Assembly (NCBI RefSeq): GCF_003605735.1
Contig: NZ_QXTJ01000043.1
Coordinates: 148,404-203,592 of the forward strand
Direction: 5' to 3'
DNA length: 55,189 nt
DNA from: Pseudomonas sp. LS-2
Lineage (GTDB): Bacteria > Pseudomonadota > Gammaproteobacteria > Pseudomonadales > Pseudomonadaceae
Under the pieces are notes generated by a model. The model saw only the letters and a program-made list of their open reading frames with translations, searched no databases and was not told where the DNA came from. Both the position numbers and the translations under genes were made by a program. Position 1 is the stretch's first letter. Every line of letters begins with the position of its first letter. Shown in pieces: positions 42,521 through 50,771 of the stretch.

Positions 42521-44019
42521 AGGCCGGCCTGTGCGCGAGTCGCCGCTTGCAGTTTTTCCTGCGCCACCAGCAGACGATCACGCCGCGCCTGATTGGCCTG
42601 GCGTTCCACCTGCAACCGCGCGTTGGCCCGCAGCAGGCTCGGACGCAGCGAGGACAACGCCGGGCCACCGGCCGACGCACGGGACTGCACGTTGGCGGTC
42701 GGGTCCAGGCACTCGCGAACCTTGTGCGCCGGCAGATTCAGCGCGTGGCCCAGTTGTTCCATGGCACAGGCATCGACCATGTCAGTGTCGATCCTGTGCG
42801 CCGGCAAACCGGCATCCATGGCCATGCGGACGGCGGCGCCGACCACATGATGCGCCTCGCGGAACGACAGGTCGGCTTCACGCACGATCAGGTCGGCAAG
42901 CCCGGTGGCCGTCGAGAAGTCTTCGCCGGCACGGCGCACTGCCAGATCGGCATTGGGAATGGCCGTGCGCAAGACCAGTTCCAGCAGTTTCAGGCAGCGC
43001 AGGCTTTCTTCGGCCGCCTCCCAGAAACCCCGCGTGCCTTCGCGGTTGGCGTCGCCGGTATGGGAGAAGTTACTGCCCTTGACCGTCACGCTCGCCGCCA
43101 TCAGCAGACCGACGATATGCCCGGTGCGGCCCTTGAGGTATTCCAGCACGGTGGGGTTTTTCTTCTGCGGCATGATGCTCGACGTCGCGGCCACGCTGTC
43201 CGGGAAGTCGATCAGGCTGAACTCGTGGGTGCTCCAGACGAAATAGTCCTGCGCCACCCGACTCCAGAACACCGACAGCAGGCTCAGGTGTGACAGGCTT
43301 TCCAGGATGAAATCCCGCGAACCGACGGCGTCCAGCGCGTTGTCCAGATAGCCGTCGAAACCCAGCAGTTCGGCGGTACGCGCACGGTCGATGGCGAACG
43401 GCGTGCCGGCGAACGCAGCCGCGCCCAGCGGGCTCTGGTTCATCGACTCCAGGGTTTGAGTGAGGCGTTTGCAATCGCGCTCCAGCGCCTGCTCCACCGC
43501 CGACAGGTAATAACCGTAGGTGATCGGCTGGGCCGGTTGCAGATGGGTGTAACCGGGCATCACCACTTCGGCGAACACTTCGGCGTTGTTCAGCGCGGTC
43601 TGGCGGGTCTGGATCAGCGCATCGATCAGGCCCATCAACACTTCCCGGCAACGCAGACGGTCGAGGGTGGCGAGGATATCGTTGCGGCTACGCCCAGTGT
43701 GCAGACGACCACCGATGTCGGTGCCAATCTGCTCGATCAGGTGCGCCTCATAGTTGAAGTAGGCGTCCTCGCGGGACGGATCGAGGGTGACCTCGCCCGG
43801 CCCCGCCGCTTCCATGTCCAGCACACCTTTGGCCAGCACGCTGGCGTGTTCACCACGAATCAGGCCCTGCTCGGCGAGCATCACGATGTGCGCCTTGTTG
43901 ACGTTGCCCAGGTTGACGAAGCCATCGGCGAACCCTTCCAGTCGCGGGCGATAGATGTACTCGTTGACCTCAGGGGCGGTGGTTTCCTTCAAGCGACGAC
44001 TGACTTTGGATTCTTGCAT
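42517..44019 (-). CDS. Argininosuccinate-lyase-like enzyme within an amino acid uptake operon
   Basis: Fumarase/aspartase superfamily lyase of 500 residues. Family boxes are visible: LHTGRSRNDILAT (near 105), PGYTHLQPAQPITYG, and the signature loop SSIMPQKKNPTVLE; the C-terminal helices complete the fold. These enzymes split a fumarate group from an amine, as ArgH does with argininosuccinate. The ATG at 44019 has AAGGGG upstream; the same frame is open far beyond it, over the permease genes, which is an artefact. It lies between the permease and ATPase genes of an ABC importer, away from arginine synthesis genes. A catabolic role, freeing an amine plus fumarate from an imported N-succinyl-type adduct, is inferred. 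Confidence 0.88.
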   Translation of the reverse strand: MQESKVSRRLKETTAPEVNEYIYRPRLEGFADGFVNLGNVNKAHIVMLAEQGLIRGEHASVLAKGVLDMEAAGPGEVTLDPSREDAYFNYEAHLIEQIGTDIGGRLHTGRSRNDILATLDRLRCREVLMGLIDALIQTRQTALNNAEVFAEVVMPGYTHLQPAQPITYGYYLSAVEQALERDCKRLTQTLESMNQSPLGAAAFAGTPFAIDRARTAELLGFDGYLDNALDAVGSRDFILESLSHLSLLSVFWSRVAQDYFVWSTHEFSLIDFPDSVAATSSIMPQKKNPTVLEYLKGRTGHIVGLLMAASVTVKGSNFSHTGDANREGTRGFWEAAEESLRCLKLLELVLRTAIPNADLAVRRAGEDFSTATGLADLIVREADLSFREAHHVVGAAVRMAMDAGLPAHRIDTDMVDACAMEQLGHALNLPAHKVRECLDPTANVQSRASAGGPALSSLRPSLLRANARLQVERQANQARRDRLLVAQEKLQAATRAQAGL

Positions 44020-44030
44020 GATCAAACCCC

Positions 44031-44708
44031 TTAACGAGTTGCGCGCATCGCCGGACGACCCAGGCGACGTTCGAGATAACGGCTGAGCCAGCTCAGCAAT
44101 GAACAGATGACGAAGTACACCAGCAGCACCAGCCCATAGACGCTGAAGGCGGGGCTGACGCCGGTCATGACGGTGGAACGCTCGACGATGATCTGGCCGA
44201 CCTTGAGAAACTCGCCGACCCCCACCAGCGCCCCGAGCGAGGTGGCCTGTACCAGCATGGTCAGCAGCCCCGTGTACGCCGGCAGAATCGCCTTCATCGA
44301 TTGCGGTGCAATCACATGCAGGTAGATCTGCCAGGGACGCAGGCCCAGGGTCCAGGCGCTTTTCCATTGGTGGCGCGACACCGACTCCAGGCCACCGCGC
44401 ACGATTTCGATGCCGTTGGCACTGCCCCACAGGGTCAGGCCGGTGACCACCGCCGCGAACGGACTCAGGTCGAGCCCGAGCATCGGCGCGCCGAAGAAGA
44501 TGAAGAACACGTTGACGATCAGCGGGATCGAGCGGAACAGCTCGACGTAGCCGTGAATGGCAAGGCGCAACAGGCGACTCTTGAGTGTCGCCAGCACGCC
44601 AAATACCGCCGAGATGATCGTGGTGAACAACAGGATTACCAGCGCCAGGCGCACGGTCATCCACAGTCCCTTGAGCACGAAACCCCAGTTTTCGACCAGA
44701 AAGTTCAT
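44031..44708 (-). CDS. Amino acid ABC transporter permease (HisM/GlnP-like)
   Basis: Inner-membrane permease of 225 residues with about five spans and the HisM-type EAA-like loop (ESVSRHQWKSAWTLGLRPWQ and LHVIAPQSMKAILPAY). The N-terminal span set (VLKGLWMTVRLALVILLFT) is typical of the polar amino acid class. It starts 7 bases after the companion permease and ends 11 bases before the lyase gene. It probably forms a heterodimer with the protein encoded at 44716-45378. Confidence 0.92.
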   Translation of the reverse strand: MNFLVENWGFVLKGLWMTVRLALVILLFTTIISAVFGVLATLKSRLLRLAIHGYVELFRSIPLIVNVFFIFFGAPMLGLDLSPFAAVVTGLTLWGSANGIEIVRGGLESVSRHQWKSAWTLGLRPWQIYLHVIAPQSMKAILPAYTGLLTMLVQATSLGALVGVGEFLKVGQIIVERSTVMTGVSPAFSVYGLVLLVYFVICSLLSWLSRYLERRLGRPAMRATR

Positions 44709-44715
44709 GAGGGCC

Positions 44716-45378
44716 TCAGTGCCTGAATGGACGTTGCAGGTGGGCGGACAGGCGTCCGGTCAACAGCGACAGAATCGCCACCAGGGCCAGGTACATCACA
44801 CAGATCGCGCTGAACATCTCGATGGCGCGAAAATCCGTGGCGATGCGGTCCACCGCCACGAACGTGAGCTCCGCCAGACCAATGGCTTGCAGGTACGACG
44901 AGTTCTTCAGCAACGAGATCGCGGTGTTGAGCACCGCTGGCAAGCTGGTGCGGAACGCGATCGGCAAGGCCACCAGGCACAGGTAGTGATGCGGCTTGAG
45001 GCTCAGGGCCATGCTCGCTTCACGCATCTTGTGCTCCACCGTGGCCAGGCCGCCGCGCATGTTTTCCACCTGATAGGCCCCCGCCCACAACGACAGGCAA
45101 AACACCCCGGACCAGAACAGCGACAGTTCGAGCCCTATCGCCGGCAGGCCGTAGAAGATGAAAAACAGCTGCACCAGAATCGGCGTGTTGCGGATCAACT
45201 CCACGTACAGCGCCACGATCTGGGCCAGCACCGGTATGCGCATCGCCCGTGCCGCGCCGCCAAGGATGCCGATCAGCAGAGAGAACGCGATGGCCAGCAG
45301 CGAAACCCGCAGCGTCATCAAGACACCGTCGAGCAGCGCCGGCCACTGCGCCAGCAGGTAATTGAAATCGAAGTCCAT
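44716..45378 (-). CDS. Amino acid ABC transporter permease (HisQ/GlnP-like)
   Basis: Inner-membrane permease of 220 residues, partner of the permease encoded just downstream. It has the same architecture: N-terminal LLDGVLMTLRVSLLAIAFS, the YVELIRNTPILVQLFFIFYGLP segment split by the membrane, and the coupling loop EASMALSLKPHHYLCLVALPIA. It starts 12 bases after the binding-protein gene. A pair of distinct permeases, rather than a homodimer, is the layout of HisQM and of opine transporters. Confidence 0.92.
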   Translation of the reverse strand: MDFDFNYLLAQWPALLDGVLMTLRVSLLAIAFSLLIGILGGAARAMRIPVLAQIVALYVELIRNTPILVQLFFIFYGLPAIGLELSLFWSGVFCLSLWAGAYQVENMRGGLATVEHKMREASMALSLKPHHYLCLVALPIAFRTSLPAVLNTAISLLKNSSYLQAIGLAELTFVAVDRIATDFRAIEMFSAICVMYLALVAILSLLTGRLSAHLQRPFRH

Positions 45379-45390
45379 GACAGCGTCCGG

Positions 45391-46251
45391 TCAGAGTTTT
45401 TCAGCAGGCTTGGCCTGCTCGAACACGCTCAGGTAATAGCTCTGAATGTTTTCCGGGACGTACTGACGCACCCAGCCGCTGAACAGCTTCTCCTCGTGCA
45501 TCTTCGCCACTGCAGCACTGAGGTAATCGCGCAGCGGCTCGTCGTTCTTGCGCACGCCGATGGCCGCGTCGGAAATCTGGAAGGGTTCGTTGATCAGGCG
45601 CGCGTCGCTGTCATTGGCAGCCACCACCACCAGCGTCGCCGCGTCATGGGTGTAGGCATCGGCGCGGCCCTGACGGAAGGTCTGCAAGGCGTCGGCGGCG
45701 CTGTTCATGCGCAGGGTCTTGACCTCGGGCATGTGGTCCTCGAACCACTTGGCCTGCACCGAGCCCTTGAGGGTGGCCAGGGTCTTGCCGTTGAGGTCCT
45801 TGATCGACTTGATCGGGCTGTCTTTCTTCACCACCACGTCACTGGCGCCCCAGCGATACGGGGTGGTGAAGTCGATGACGCGTTGACGCTCCGGGGTGAC
45901 CCCGAGGGTGGCGATGAGGAAATCCACCTTGCGTCCCAGCAGTTGCGGCACGCGGTTTTCAGCGGTGACGCAGGTGAAGGTCACTTTGTCTTTGGACCCC
46001 AGCGCCCAGAGCGCGATCTGTTTTGACATCTCCACTTCGACACCGGCGAAATCGCCGCTGCCGTTCTGGAAACCGTAGGGCGGCTGATCGCAACGCACAC
46101 CGGCGCGCAGTTGACCGGCTTCCTTGATTTCGTCAGGAACCGGCGGCAGATCCGCAGCATGAACCTGCGCCACACCAGCCAGGGAGACCCATGAGAACGC
46201 GAGGGCGCGACCCAATACGTTCAGCGAGAAGAACTTGGAAGAGAACGACAT
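45391..46251 (-). CDS. Periplasmic amino acid-type substrate-binding protein
   Basis: Binding protein of 286 residues that gives the importer its specificity. A signal peptide covers residues 1-32 (ending VHAA). The PBPb domain follows: AGQLRAGVRCDQPPYGFQ, the signature GRKVDFLIATLGVTPERQRVIDF, WGASDVVVKKDSPIKS, and LKGSVQAKWFEDHMP. The ligand-pocket arginine and aspartate positions common to amino acid binders are present (TPERQRVIDF; HDAATLVVV region). It is the first gene of the five-gene leftward operon and is divergent from the LysR gene; the shared promoter region is 46252-46480. Confidence 0.92.
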   Translation of the reverse strand: MSFSSKFFSLNVLGRALAFSWVSLAGVAQVHAADLPPVPDEIKEAGQLRAGVRCDQPPYGFQNGSGDFAGVEVEMSKQIALWALGSKDKVTFTCVTAENRVPQLLGRKVDFLIATLGVTPERQRVIDFTTPYRWGASDVVVKKDSPIKSIKDLNGKTLATLKGSVQAKWFEDHMPEVKTLRMNSAADALQTFRQGRADAYTHDAATLVVVAANDSDARLINEPFQISDAAIGVRKNDEPLRDYLSAAVAKMHEEKLFSGWVRQYVPENIQSYYLSVFEQAKPAEKL

Positions 46252-46480
46252 ATTGCCTCCTGGTTACCTACCAGCGCAGCGCCGCACAACGCGACGACAC
46301 GCAACGATTACAAGGGCAGAGAGCAGCGGGGTTTACAGCGCGGCGCAAGCGTCGAGGCGCGCTTGAACATCGCGTCCGTCTGCGCGGAATCTTCGATGTC
46401 GAAAACAGTTATAAAGCCTCTGGCTCATGCCAACAAATGACAATACATTGGTCGCCCATAACGAATTGATATGGCCTGCC

Positions 46481-47386
46481 ATGAACTTCAAACAAGTCGA
46501 AGCCTTCCGCGCCGTGATGTTGAGCGGCTCGATGACCGCCGCAGCGGAGTCGCTGCACACCTCTCAACCCAACATCAGCCGCCTGATCGCGCAACTGGAA
46601 CGCGGCAGCGGCTTCAAGTTGTTCGAGCGTGTCGGCGGGCGTCTGTTACCCACCGATGAAGGCGCCGCGCTGTTCGCGGACGTGGAGCGCGCGTTCATCG
46701 GTCTGCAGAGTCTGGAGAAGTCGGCGCAGAACATTCGTCGGGGCGGCACCGGCCAGTTGCGCATCGCGGCGGTGCCGTCGCTGTCGCTGACGGTGTTGCC
46801 GAAGGTCATTCAGCGTTTTCGTCAGGAGAACCCCGACGCGGCCATCTCCATCCACACCAGCGACTCACCGATGGTTGCGCACTGGGCGGCGTCGCAGTTC
46901 TGCCATGTGGGGCTGGCGTCTTACGTTGGGGAGGAGATGCCTGGCGTGCGCACGCAGAAAATCTGCGACGTGCCGGGGGTCTGCGTGTTTCCCAAGGGGC
47001 ATCGGTTGGGTGAGTTGAAGTCGGTGAAGCCCGACGACCTGAAAGGCGAGGAGTTTATTTCGCTGTCGCAGAACGACGGCTCACGCACCCGCGTGGACCG
47101 GGCATTCGCCGCAGACAAGGAATACCGCAAGCTGAATCTGGAGACGCCCTATGCGGCGACCGTCTGCTCATTGGTTGCGTTGGGACTGGGGGTGAGCATC
47201 GTCAGCCCCATGGTGGCGCTGGAGTATCTGCACATGGGCATCGAAACCCGCCCCTTCCTCCCGCAGATCCGTTTTTCCACGTACCTGCTGCTGCCGGAGG
47301 ATCGGCCGCAGAGCCTGCTGAGCCAGCGTTTCGGCGAGTTGATCGAGGAGATGCTCACCGAGGCGAGCAAGGACTGGCAGGGGTAG
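46481..47386 (+). CDS. LysR-type regulator, OccR/NocR-like
   Basis: Transcription factor of 301 residues. The HTH is at about 1-60 (FKQVEAFRAVMLSGSMTAAAES, SQPNISRLIAQLERG), followed by an effector domain. The N-terminal segment resembles regulators of opine and arginine catabolism (OccR, NocR), and the product is divergent from an ABC importer of the class used for opines, so it most likely controls that operon. The ATG at 46481 (MNFKQVEAF) is chosen by family; an in-frame ATG at 46427 would add 18 residues. The 229-base divergent spacer should hold its operator, but I could not identify one with confidence. Confidence 0.9.
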   Translation: MNFKQVEAFRAVMLSGSMTAAAESLHTSQPNISRLIAQLERGSGFKLFERVGGRLLPTDEGAALFADVERAFIGLQSLEKSAQNIRRGGTGQLRIAAVPSLSLTVLPKVIQRFRQENPDAAISIHTSDSPMVAHWAASQFCHVGLASYVGEEMPGVRTQKICDVPGVCVFPKGHRLGELKSVKPDDLKGEEFISLSQNDGSRTRVDRAFAADKEYRKLNLETPYAATVCSLVALGLGVSIVSPMVALEYLHMGIETRPFLPQIRFSTYLLLPEDRPQSLLSQRFGELIEEMLTEASKDWQG

Positions 47387-47483
47387 CGCACCCACCCGAA
47401 CATCGCATTTGCGGCAGTCAACACGGTCCCTGTGGGAGCTGCCGGAGGTTACGACGGTGGCGAAGGCGGCATGCCTGTCGCCA

Positions 47484-48458
47484 TCAGATTCCGGCCAGTG
47501 CCAGATCCATCGCAAAGTAAGTGAAGATCAGGTCCGCACCGGCGCGCTTGATCGCGCCCAGGCTTTCACGCACCACCCGCCCCTCGTCGATGGCACCCGC
47601 CTGGGCACCGAACTTGATCATCGCGTACTCGCCGCTGACCTGATACGCCGCCAATGGCAGGGTCGAGGCTTCGCGGATGTCGCGGATGATGTCCAGGTAC
47701 GCACCGGCTGGCTTGACCATCAACGCATCGGCGCCTTCGGCTTCGTCCATCAACGACTCGCGCAGGGCTTCGCGGCGGTTCATCGGGTTCATCTGGTAGC
47801 TCTTGCGATCGCCTTTGAGCGCCGAACCGCCGGCCTCACGGAACGGACCGTACAGGGACGATGCGAACTTGGTCGAATAGGCCATGATCGGCGTCTGGGT
47901 GAAGCCTGCGGCATCCAGCGCAGCGCGAATGGCCCGCACCTGTCCGTCCATCGCCGCCGAGGGAGCAATGACATCCGCTCCGGCGCGAGCGGCCATGACC
48001 GCCTGCTTGCCGAGGTTCTCGATGGTCGCGTCGTTGTCGACATGGGCGCCGTGCATCACGCCGCAATGGCCGTGATCGGTGTATTCGCAGAAACAGGTGT
48101 CGGACATCACGATCATTTCCGGCACCGCATCCTTGATGGTCCGCGAAATGCGCGACACCAGACCGTTCTCCTGCCAGGTGTCACTGCCGGTGGCGTCCAG
48201 ATGATGGGACACGCCGAAGGTCATCACCGACTTGATACCGGCGCGGGCATAGCGCTCGACTTCCTGCGCCAGCTTCGACTCGGGAATCCGGCTCACGCCG
48301 GGCATGCTGTTGATCGGCACGAACTCGTCGACTTCTTCTTCGACGAAGATCGGCAGCACCAGGTCGTTCAGGGTGAATTCGGTTTCCTGAAACAGCGCGC
48401 GAAAGTTTGCGTTGCTGCGCAGGCGACGTGGACGAGCGGCGGGAAACACACTGGACAT
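47484..48458 (-). CDS. hemB: Delta-aminolevulinic acid dehydratase HemB, zinc (cysteine-ligand) type
   Basis: Condenses two aminolevulinate molecules to porphobilinogen in haem synthesis. The protein has 324 residues, the length of the E. coli enzyme. The active-site lysines lie in AYSTKFASSLYGPF and LMVKPAGAYLDI. The metal site reads MSDTCFCEYTDHGHCG, with the three cysteines of zinc-dependent HemB. The usual pseudomonad HemB that I remember has an aspartate-based site (DVALDPFTTHGQDG) and is about 337 residues, so this is probably a second, E. coli-like gene. CAGGAAC precedes the ATG at 48458. It stands alone, divergent from an MFS gene. The longer upstream frame is not coding. Confidence 0.94.
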   Translation of the reverse strand: MSSVFPAARPRRLRSNANFRALFQETEFTLNDLVLPIFVEEEVDEFVPINSMPGVSRIPESKLAQEVERYARAGIKSVMTFGVSHHLDATGSDTWQENGLVSRISRTIKDAVPEMIVMSDTCFCEYTDHGHCGVMHGAHVDNDATIENLGKQAVMAARAGADVIAPSAAMDGQVRAIRAALDAAGFTQTPIMAYSTKFASSLYGPFREAGGSALKGDRKSYQMNPMNRREALRESLMDEAEGADALMVKPAGAYLDIIRDIREASTLPLAAYQVSGEYAMIKFGAQAGAIDEGRVVRESLGAIKRAGADLIFTYFAMDLALAGI

Positions 48459-48674
48459 GGCAGTTCCTGAAGAAAGATTTCCGGAAAACGACCGGACCGA
48501 CAGCGTCCGGAAGATATCAATGGCGCGAAGCTTATGCCTGCGCCGTTCTCGATTCAAATGTCGCGGCAATAAACTCCATTACCGAAGCGGTAACAGTGCC
48601 ATTGAGGTCATCGAACGAACGTCGTGCGGCCAGGTCATTAAGCATGAGCGGCAGCCAATCCCGGTTGCACCGAC

Positions 48675-49961
48675 GTGTGCATCGAGACCAACGTGAACAG
48701 CTCATCAGACCTGCGCAACAACCGCTCGCTGGACGGCCTCAACTTCTTTCTCGCCGACGTGCGCGACGGGCTCGGCCCGTATCTCGCGATCTACCTGCTG
48801 GCGGTACATAAATGGGATCCGGCCAGCATCGGGCTGGTCATGACGCTCGCTGGTATAGCCGCTTTGATCACCCAGACGCCAGCGGGTGCGCTGATTGACC
48901 GCACCCGCAGCAAGCGTCTGGTGGTGGCCGTCGCGGCGTTGTTGGTGACGGCAGGTTGCCTTGTGCTGCCTTTGATCCATTCCTTTACCTGGGTCGCCAT
49001 CACCCAGGCCCTGAGCGCCATCGCAGGCTCGGTGTTCGCCCCGGCCATTGCCGCAATCTCGCTGGGCATTACCGGGCCGAAGGCGTTCACTCGTCGCACC
49101 GGTCGCAACGAAACCTGGAACCATGCCGGTAACGCCTGCGCAGCGCTGCTGGCCGGGGGCTGCTCGTGGGCGTTCGGGCCGATTGCGGTGTTTTACCTGA
49201 TGGCCTTCATGGCTGCGGCGAGCATCGTCGCGGTGAGTTTTGTCGACGCCAGCGCCATCGATCATGAGGTCGCACGGGGCTTCGATCCCGAACATCGACA
49301 AACGCACGAGCAACCCAGCGGGTTGTCGGTGCTGCTGCACAACCAGCCGTTGCTCGTGTTCGCCATCTGCTGCGGGCTGTTCCATCTGGCCAACGCCGCC
49401 ATGTTGCCGCTGGTGAGCCAGAAGCTTTCGCAGATCGACATGCAACTCGCCACGCCGCTGACTTCCGCCTGCATCGTCGCGGCTCAACTGGTGATGGTGC
49501 CAGTCGCCTGGCTGGTGGGCGCAAAGGCAGACACGTGGGGACGCAAGCCTTTGCTGCTGGCGGGCTTCGTCATCCTGCCGCTGCGCGGTGTGCTGTATGT
49601 ACTGTCGGACAACCCGTACTGGCTGGTGGCGGTGCAACTGCTCGATGGCATCGGGGCCGGAGCCTTTGGCGCCTTGCTCCCGCTGGTGGTCAAAGACCTG
49701 ACCCACGGCACCGGTCGTTTCAATGTCAGCCTGGGTGCGATTTCAACGGTGTTCGGCCTGGGCGCTGCGCTGAGTAACGGCCTGGCCGGACTGGTGATTC
49801 GTGAGGCCGGTTACAGCGCGGCCTTTTTGACCCTGGCTGCGATTGCGTCCATCGCGTGCCTGTTGCTGTGGTTGGCAGTGCCCGAAACCCTCAGGTCCGC
49901 GCAGGTATCAAAACGTCGGCCCGCTGCCGAACCGACGCCGAACCACCCAGATATTACGTAA
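48675..49961 (+). CDS. MFS transporter
   Basis: Major facilitator protein of 428 residues if read from the GTG at 48675; a GTG at about 48693 (MNSSSDLRNN) is an alternative, and neither has a strong ribosome site. About 12 spans are visible. The loop 2-3 motif is GALIDRTRSKRLVVAV and the second-half equivalent GAKADTWGRKPLLLAG. Residues 20-40 (LNFFLADVRDGLGPYLAIYLL) recall MFS proteins often placed near heavy-metal or phosphonate genes, but I cannot assign a substrate. It is divergent from hemB and convergent with the GNAT gene, with 40 bases between the last two. Confidence 0.85.
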   Translation: MCIETNVNSSSDLRNNRSLDGLNFFLADVRDGLGPYLAIYLLAVHKWDPASIGLVMTLAGIAALITQTPAGALIDRTRSKRLVVAVAALLVTAGCLVLPLIHSFTWVAITQALSAIAGSVFAPAIAAISLGITGPKAFTRRTGRNETWNHAGNACAALLAGGCSWAFGPIAVFYLMAFMAAASIVAVSFVDASAIDHEVARGFDPEHRQTHEQPSGLSVLLHNQPLLVFAICCGLFHLANAAMLPLVSQKLSQIDMQLATPLTSACIVAAQLVMVPVAWLVGAKADTWGRKPLLLAGFVILPLRGVLYVLSDNPYWLVAVQLLDGIGAGAFGALLPLVVKDLTHGTGRFNVSLGAISTVFGLGAALSNGLAGLVIREAGYSAAFLTLAAIASIACLLLWLAVPETLRSAQVSKRRPAAEPTPNHPDIT

Positions 49962-50001
49962 TACGTGGCAAGATGGTGACCCCTCGCCCTCTCGTTGCGT
50001 T

Positions 50002-50535
50002 TCAACCTTGGGGCGTACTGCCTGACCCCTCGCCCAATTCGCGCTGCATCAGTACCGTGTCGAGCCAGCGCCCGTGTTTGAAACCCACGGACTGGAACAC
50101 CCCGACCTTGCGAAACCCCAGGCGCTCGTGAAGGCGGATCGAGGCCATGTTTTCGCTGTTGCCGATCACCGCCAGCATCTGCCGCCTCCCGCCGTCAGTG
50201 CAGCGCTGGATGATTCGACTCAACAGCGCATGACCGATGCCGAGGCCGGCCATGCCCTCACGCACATACACCGAGTCTTCGACCGAGAAACGGTACGCCG
50301 GCCGTGGCCGATACAGCGTGGCGTAGCCATAGCCGACCACTTCGCCCTCACGCTCGGCCACCAGGTACGGCAGGTCCTGGGCACACACGTCGGCACGGCG
50401 CTGGAGCATCTGTGGAAGGGTTGGCGCCTCCAGTTCGAAACTCGCGGTGCCGTGAATCACGTGGTGGGAATAGATCGCCTGCACGGCTGGCATGTCATCG
50501 TCGCGGGCATCGCGCAGGATCAGGGTGTCGGGCAT
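50002..50535 (-). CDS. GNAT N-acetyltransferase, phosphinothricin/methionine-sulfone type
   Basis: Cytoplasmic acetyl-CoA-dependent N-acetyltransferase of 177 residues. It fits the Pat/YncA (MddA) subgroup: IYSHHVIHGTASFELEAP near the N-terminus, VVGYGYATLYRPRPAYRFSVEDSVYV in the middle, and the acetyl-CoA loop GLGIGHALLSRII followed by GNSENMASIRLHERLGFRKVG. Such enzymes acetylate phosphinothricin, methionine sulfone or sulfoximine; the natural substrate is usually an amino acid analogue. AGAGGAC lies 7 bases upstream of the ATG at 50535. Forty-five upstream in-frame bases are excluded. Confidence 0.9.
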   Translation of the reverse strand: MPDTLILRDARDDDMPAVQAIYSHHVIHGTASFELEAPTLPQMLQRRADVCAQDLPYLVAEREGEVVGYGYATLYRPRPAYRFSVEDSVYVREGMAGLGIGHALLSRIIQRCTDGGRRQMLAVIGNSENMASIRLHERLGFRKVGVFQSVGFKHGRWLDTVLMQRELGEGSGSTPQG

Positions 50536-50643
50536 TGCGGGTCCTCTCTGGAAGGTAACACTGGGTTGCCGTGCAGCCACACGGCGAAAGACCGAGCAAT
50601 CATGACCTACCGACCTGCCTGGACAAAGTGATGATTCGTGAAC

Positions 50644-50667
50644 GTCAGCGTCAGCGTCAGCGTCAGC
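50644..50667. repeat. Hexanucleotide tandem repeat (GTCAGC x4)
   Basis: Four perfect copies of GTCAGC, about 105 bases upstream of the methyltransferase gene and 110 bases upstream of the GNAT gene, in their shared divergent promoter region. A change in copy number would alter promoter spacing on one or both sides. Confidence 0.88.
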
Positions 50668-50771
50668 GAAACGTTGCCATGCACGCCTCGTCCGCCATCA
50701 TCTGCAACTGCTGGCGCCCGGATTGGGTTTAGAATGCCGCCTTTTCCCGATTGCCGACACGCCGCCACCCC

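Noticed and set aside
42517..44019. Housekeeping argH of arginine biosynthesis
   Set aside because: It lies inside an ABC importer operon with overlapping ends and an opine-type regulator, which argues for catabolism. Not excluded until the genome is checked for another argH.
44020..44664. 215-codon N-terminal extension of the lyase
   Set aside because: It overlaps the permease gene in another frame, while the ATG at 44019 has a good ribosome site and the family N-terminus.
47395..47483. Terminator or REP unit downstream of hemB (GGCGAAGGCGGCATGCCTGTCGCC)
   Set aside because: The stem is imperfect and no T run follows. I could not support either call.
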